From: a cyanobacterium PCC 7702
GTDB lineage: Bacteria > Cyanobacteriota > Cyanobacteriia > Cyanobacteriales > Nostocaceae
Length of the DNA stretch: 47,859 nt
Assembly: GCA_000332255.1 (NCBI GenBank)
Contig: KB235926.1
Location: 1,230,499 to 1,278,357 of the forward strand
Direction: 5' to 3'
A model generated the notes under the pieces. The model saw only the letters and a list, made by a program, of their open reading frames with translations. It was not told the DNA's origin and ran no database searches. How positions within the stretch are numbered: the first letter of the stretch is position 1; each line of letters opens with the position of its first letter. Both the position numbers and the translations under genes were made by a program. This document shows positions 44,703 to 47,859 of this stretch, in pieces.

Positions 44703-45524
44703 TCAAGAGTTAGGCATTTCGGCAAATTCATGAGTGGTGGGTGCTGATTTTACCTGGTTTAATTGTTGAAGTGCTGTGGCAAGGTCAGCTGTGAGACGTT
44801 TGGCATCTTGTTTGAGATTGCCACTTTCATAATCTGCTACCGAAATGGGTAAACCGATGTGAATGCTAACACGAGTGCCCCAACTAGGGTAAGGATCGCT
44901 ATAGTTAATACTTATGGGGACAATTTTGACGTTTAGTTTGGGGTAATTCGATTCTGCACTCAAGGCTAGGCGAGCAATTCCAGGTTTTAAAGGGTGAACC
45001 TTACCATCGCGAAAAATGCCGCCTTCGGGGAAAATGACTAAAGCTTGTTGGTGCTGAAGGATTTCAACTCCGTGGCGCAAACTGGTAACAGATGGATGTC
45101 GGGTATCCACGGGAAATCCTCCCATGCGGCGGACAAACCAACCTTGTAATCCTTGACATTCAGTAATGGTAACCATGTATCGCAAATCTCGCCCTGTTAC
45201 CCAGCGTCCGACCGCGTAAGGTACCAGCAGTGCATCCCAACGGGAACGATGGGTAGGAGCAAAGATAACTGGACCGGTTTTCGGAATATTTTCTTTACCG
45301 GTAATTTCAATGCGTCCAAAAAATAATGGTAAAAAATGGTACCCTACAAAATAGGCCAAAGGAGTTAACCAGGGAGAGACCCGTGAGGTTGTAGAAGCTA
45401 CCTTTGCTAATGCCGGGCTGCTACCTGACATTTCATAGCTAAAAAAGCTTCTGTCGGGTGGCTGAAGTTTGATCATGATGGTGGCTACTGATTGGTAGGG
45501 TAAATGAATGTAAGTTAAATACAC
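44703..45524 (-). CDS. plsC: 1-acyl-sn-glycerol-3-phosphate acyltransferase (PlsC-like)
   Basis: 273-residue lysophospholipid acyltransferase of the PlsC family, making phosphatidic acid for membrane lipids. The catalytic HX4D is H92-RSRW-D97 (in APTHRSRWDALL), the substrate motif FPEGGIFRDGKVHPLKPGIA is at about 170-189, and KENIPKTGPVIFAPTH precedes the active site. A hydrophobic segment around 50-70 could anchor it. The start is a GTG at 45524 after AAGGAG at a long 14-base spacing; the ATG at 45476 is an alternative. It is followed by other lipid/tRNA genes; tadA lies just upstream. Confidence 0.88.
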   Translation of the reverse strand: MYLTYIHLPYQSVATIMIKLQPPDRSFFSYEMSGSSPALAKVASTTSRVSPWLTPLAYFVGYHFLPLFFGRIEITGKENIPKTGPVIFAPTHRSRWDALLVPYAVGRWVTGRDLRYMVTITECQGLQGWFVRRMGGFPVDTRHPSVTSLRHGVEILQHQQALVIFPEGGIFRDGKVHPLKPGIARLALSAESNYPKLNVKIVPISINYSDPYPSWGTRVSIHIGLPISVADYESGNLKQDAKRLTADLATALQQLNQVKSAPTTHEFAEMPNS

Positions 45525-45581
45525 CGTAGATTCTCTCTCCTTGATTGTGTTCTCTGCGATGGACAGTTTTACCTCTGTCCG

Positions 45582-46067
45582 TTAATCTGGGGAGTGTCGC
45601 AGATTGGCAAACCAGCTTTGCAGCTGCTGGCGGCAAGCTGATTCTTGAATACCTGCGATGACACGCAAGCGGTGGTTGGAAGCTGCACTGTCGGGAATAT
45701 TGGCAACAGTGCGAACAGCGCCGGTTTTGGGATCGTCCAACCCATAAACTAAAACTCCGATGCGAGCTTGGATAATTGCACCCGCACACATCGGACAAGG
45801 TTCGAGGGTGACGTAGAGGGTACATTGGTTGAGACGCCAAGTTTTTAACTTGCTAGCAGCTGCTTTGATAGCTAGAATTTCCGCATGAGCGGTGGGATCT
45901 TGGTCGCGTTCTTTTCTGTTTTGGCCTTGGGCGATCGCCTTCCCCGAAGCATCAACAATCACAGCACCTACAGGTACATCGCCTTCATCCCCTGCTATTT
46001 TTGCTAATTCTAAGGCGCGGTGCATCCAGTATTTGTGTATGGTGTATTCTGAGTACTCAGTTAACAT
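45582..46067 (-). CDS. tadA: tRNA-specific adenosine deaminase
   Basis: Deaminates A34 to inosine in tRNA-Arg(ACG). 161 residues of the CDA fold; zinc ligands H61 (HAEI), C91 and C94 (PCPMC), and the catalytic Glu63 are present. The family signature GDVPVGAVIVD, TAHAEILAI and LEPCPMCAGAI is complete. Homologous guanine deaminases share the fold, but the TAHAEI and EPCPMC combination is that of TadA. It lies 57 bases upstream of the plsC-like gene on the same strand. Confidence 0.93.
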   Translation of the reverse strand: MLTEYSEYTIHKYWMHRALELAKIAGDEGDVPVGAVIVDASGKAIAQGQNRKERDQDPTAHAEILAIKAAASKLKTWRLNQCTLYVTLEPCPMCAGAIIQARIGVLVYGLDDPKTGAVRTVANIPDSAASNHRLRVIAGIQESACRQQLQSWFANLRHSPD

Positions 46068-46422
46068 GATTGCTGAATTCTGGAGTGAGAAAATAGTCTG
46101 CCACCGGATGACAATTAATAAAATCTAAACTATCGCCTTTGCACCGCCACAGCGGTTTGACATGCATGCAGAAATGGATTTTCGTGGCCAAAATAGACAG
46201 TTAGATTGTCCTTTCCAGTGCAGCAGATTTGCATGTCGTATAATTTTGTAATTTATCTGGAATTGAGATAGAAAGTACCTGTTTCCATAGCACCTACACG
46301 ATATTATCCTCCTTTTGAGCTTCTGGGAAAAACTAGAAACTGGTATCCGCCCTTTGGTAGACTGGAAAACTGAAATAGCTGTACGGCAAGTCGCAAAATA
46401 AGCTATCGAGAGGGCAGACTCT
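46068..46422. other. 355-base divergent promoter region
   Basis: Between tadA (minus) and the FBPase/SBPase gene (plus). It contains an 8-base inverted repeat GACATGCA (46159-46166) / TGCATGTC (46230-46237) and a TATAAT (46240-46245) without a convincing -35. No ORF. Confidence 0.5.
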
Positions 46423-47463
46423 GTGGAAAATACTCTTGGGTTAGAGATTATTGAGGTAGTCGAGCAAGCTGCGATCGCTTCTGCTCGTTGGATGGGTAAG
46501 GGCGAAAAAAATATTGCCGATCAAGTGGCTGTAGAAGCCATGCGGGAACGAATGAATAAAATTTACATGCGCGGTCGCATTGTTATTGGCGAAGGCGAAC
46601 GCGATGATGCTCCCATGCTTTACATAGGAGAAGAAGTGGGTATCTGTAGCCGTCCGGATGCGAAGGAGTTTTGCAACCCAGAAGAATTGATCGAAATTGA
46701 TATCGCTGTCGACCCCTGCGAAGGCACAAACCTAGTAGCATACGGACAACCCGGTGCTATGTCCGTTTTGGCAATTTCAGAAAAAGGTGGTTTGTTTGCT
46801 GCTCCCGATTTCTACATGAAAAAGCTAGCAGCTCCCCCAGCAGCCAAAGGTAAGGTTGACATCAACAAGTCTGCTACCGAAAATTTAAAGATTCTTGCCG
46901 AATGTTTGGATTTAGCTGTAGAAGACCTGGTTGTGGTGGTAATGAAGCGGGAACGCCACAACGACTTGATCAAGGAAATCCGAGAAGCAGGAGCTAGAGT
47001 TCAATTGATTTCCGACGGTGACGTCAGCGCCGCACTATCTTGTGGTTTTGCTGGTACTAACATTCACTGTTTGATGGGAATTGGTGCAGCTCCAGAAGGG
47101 GTAATTTCCGCTGCAGCCATGCGGGCCTTGGGCGGTCACTTTCAAGGTCAGCTTGTTTACGATCCTGAAATTGTCAAAACAGGTCTGATTGGCGAAAGCA
47201 AAGAAGCTAATATTGAGCGTTTAAAATCTATGGGAATCGAAGATCCCGACAAAGTTTACGACGCTAGTGAATTAGCATCCGGTCAAACTGTTTTGTTTGC
47301 TGCTTGCGGTATTACTTCTGGTAATTTAATTCAAGGCGTGCGCTTTTTTAAGGGAGGAGCAAGAACTCAAACTTTAGTAATTTCTAACCAATCAAGAACT
47401 GTTCGCTTTGTCGATACAATTCACATGTTCGACAAATCACCAAAATCACTGCAACTGCATTAA
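46423..47463 (+). CDS. Class II fructose-1,6-bisphosphatase/sedoheptulose-1,7-bisphosphatase
   Basis: Bifunctional phosphatase of the Calvin cycle, dephosphorylating FBP and SBP; essential in cyanobacteria, and usually redox-regulated. 346 residues, GlpX family. Metal-binding motifs are [10 protein letters not shown] (about 57-66) and DPCEGTN (about 97-103), with the substrate segment [18 protein letters not shown] and SDGDVSAAL following. The start is a GTG at 46423. It is immediately upstream of hemA, an order conserved in cyanobacteria. In cyanobacteria the name is glpX, fbpII or fbp/sbp. Confidence 0.95.
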   Translation: MENTLGLEIIEVVEQAAIASARWMGKGEKNIADQVAVEAMRERMNKIYMRGRIVIGEGERDDAPMLYIGEEVGICSRPDAKEFCNPEELIEIDIAVDPCEGTNLVAYGQPGAMSVLAISEKGGLFAAPDFYMKKLAAPPAAKGKVDINKSATENLKILAECLDLAVEDLVVVVMKRERHNDLIKEIREAGARVQLISDGDVSAALSCGFAGTNIHCLMGIGAAPEGVISAAAMRALGGHFQGQLVYDPEIVKTGLIGESKEANIERLKSMGIEDPDKVYDASELASGQTVLFAACGITSGNLIQGVRFFKGGARTQTLVISNQSRTVRFVDTIHMFDKSPKSLQLH

Positions 47464-47623
47464 TTATAGGGGATGGGAAAGGGATAATGGTTATTAGTTG
47501 GCAGGCAGTAGTTAGATAATTTCTTGCTCAGAAAACCTTGGCTGCTATCTGCTGCTTGCTGAAAGCCATTTCTTTCTGATTCCCCCATTAACAACGATAT
47601 TATTAGTAACTTAGATTTAGCAG

Positions 47624-47859
47624 ATGAATATAGCAGTGGTGGGGTTAAGCCATAAAACAGCCCCAGTAGAAGTCCGGGAAAAGTTGAGCATTCCAGAACC
47701 ACAAACTGAAAGCGCGATCGCCCAGTTGCGCGAGTATCCCCATCTGGAAGAAGTCGCTATCCTCAGTACCTGCAACCGTTTAGAAATCTACATTGTTACT
47801 GAACAAACCGAACAGGGCGTCGGAGAAGTATCTCAATTTCTCTCAGAACGCAGTAAAAT
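47624..47859 (+). CDS. hemA: Glutamyl-tRNA reductase, N-terminal part (runs off the window)
   Basis: First 78 codons visible: [60 protein letters not shown]. The enzyme reduces glutamyl-tRNA(Glu) to glutamate-1-semialdehyde, the first step of tetrapyrrole synthesis for chlorophyll, heme and phycobilins. The catalytic Cys is C50 in STCNR, and the HKTAP motif is at 10-14. It is too short for the usual family length of about 430 because the window ends at 47859, not because of decay. Start ATG at 47624. The preceding 160-base spacer separates it from the FBPase/SBPase gene. Confidence 0.96.
   Translation, partial: MNIAVVGLSHKTAPVEVREKLSIPEPQTESAIAQLREYPHLEEVAILSTCNRLEIYIVTEQTEQGVGEVSQFLSERSK

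Noticed and set aside
44498-44731. 77-codon minus-strand ORF after the plsC-like gene
   Set aside because: Starts inside the plsC-like gene, has no family resemblance and no ribosome binding site; probably chance.
46159-46237. GACATGCA/TGCATGTC inverted repeat
   Set aside because: Only 8 bp with arms 63 bases apart; this is within what chance gives in a window of this size.
1-47859. tRNA, rRNA, CRISPR array, transposase or phage genes
   Set aside because: No T-loop signature with a folding cloverleaf, no regularly spaced repeats and no transposase or integrase frame was seen in any spacer. A tRNAscan or Infernal run would be decisive.

Overview
The window is a chromosomal segment of a cyanobacterium, most likely a filamentous, heterocystous-type lineage (Nostocales; the proteins remind me of Fischerella/Nostoc relatives, but this is an impression, not a search result). 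The evidence is the abundance of the HIP1 octamer GCGATCGC in genes and spacers, the order rpsL-rpsG-fusA-tuf-rpsJ, the rne-rnhB pair, a ferredoxin-type glutamate synthase, a class II FBPase/SBPase next to hemA, and several protein families largely restricted to cyanobacteria (DUF1830, DUF1997, DUF4079, DUF6761, DICT). No tRNA, rRNA, CRISPR array, intact insertion sequence or prophage gene was seen.

Layout. 1-1294: dxr (isoprenoid precursor synthesis, minus strand) with its terminator. 1406-6638: a membrane glycosyltransferase locus with two paralogous PIG-V-like mannosyltransferases flanking one intact DUF2079 membrane protein, a decayed second DUF2079 copy and a decayed tail of an ArnT-like glycosyltransferase. 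7344-8273: membrane-anchored polysaccharide deacetylase. 8330-13036: Fd-GOGAT. 13783-17258: exported phosphodiester glycosidase, stand-alone mannose-6-phosphate isomerase-type cupin, A-type Fe-S carrier. 17372-22679: the str-operon translation cluster, with an unusually long and structured rpsL-rpsG spacer. 22895-25234: LON-domain protein, pheA, DUF1997 protein. 25231-31180: a minus-strand run of B12-binding/radical SAM gene, rne and rnhB, with a 566-base rne leader. 31273-36470: STAS protein, a 64-residue ORF behind a near-perfect CRP-type operator, clpS, a CPBP protease, a pentapeptide-repeat protein and a DICT/HD protein. 36610-42740: a cyanobacterial radical SAM protein, DUF1830, a DUF4079/membrane protein/ABC-ATPase cluster, an OmpR-type regulator, DUF6761. 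42934-47859: Grx4-type glutaredoxin and BolA, an exported small protein, plsC-like acyltransferase, tadA, fbp/sbp and the start of hemA, which runs off the right edge.

How the genes relate. Much of the window is core housekeeping: translation (rpsL, rpsG, fusA, tuf, rpsJ, tadA), RNA turnover (rne, rnhB), carbon and nitrogen assimilation (fbp/sbp, Fd-GOGAT), aromatic amino acid, isoprenoid and tetrapyrrole synthesis (pheA, dxr, hemA), and Fe-S handling (A-type carrier, Grx4, BolA). The accessory part is the envelope/glycan material in 1.4-8.3 kb and 13.8-16.8 kb.

The most interesting signals are non-coding: (i) a multi-stem RNA element in the rpsL-rpsG spacer that also carries a second copy of the rpsG ribosome-binding region, in the position where S7 autoregulates the str operon in E. 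coli; (ii) a 26-base palindrome matching the CRP consensus ahead of a tiny conserved-looking ORF; (iii) a long compound hairpin in the divergent spacer between the glutamate synthase and phosphodiester glycosidase genes, where no terminator is expected; (iv) structured leaders upstream of rne and DUF1830. Among proteins, an orphan ABC ATPase lacking the switch histidine, a response regulator with an incomplete acidic pocket and a DICT/HD protein with eroded catalytic motifs stand out.
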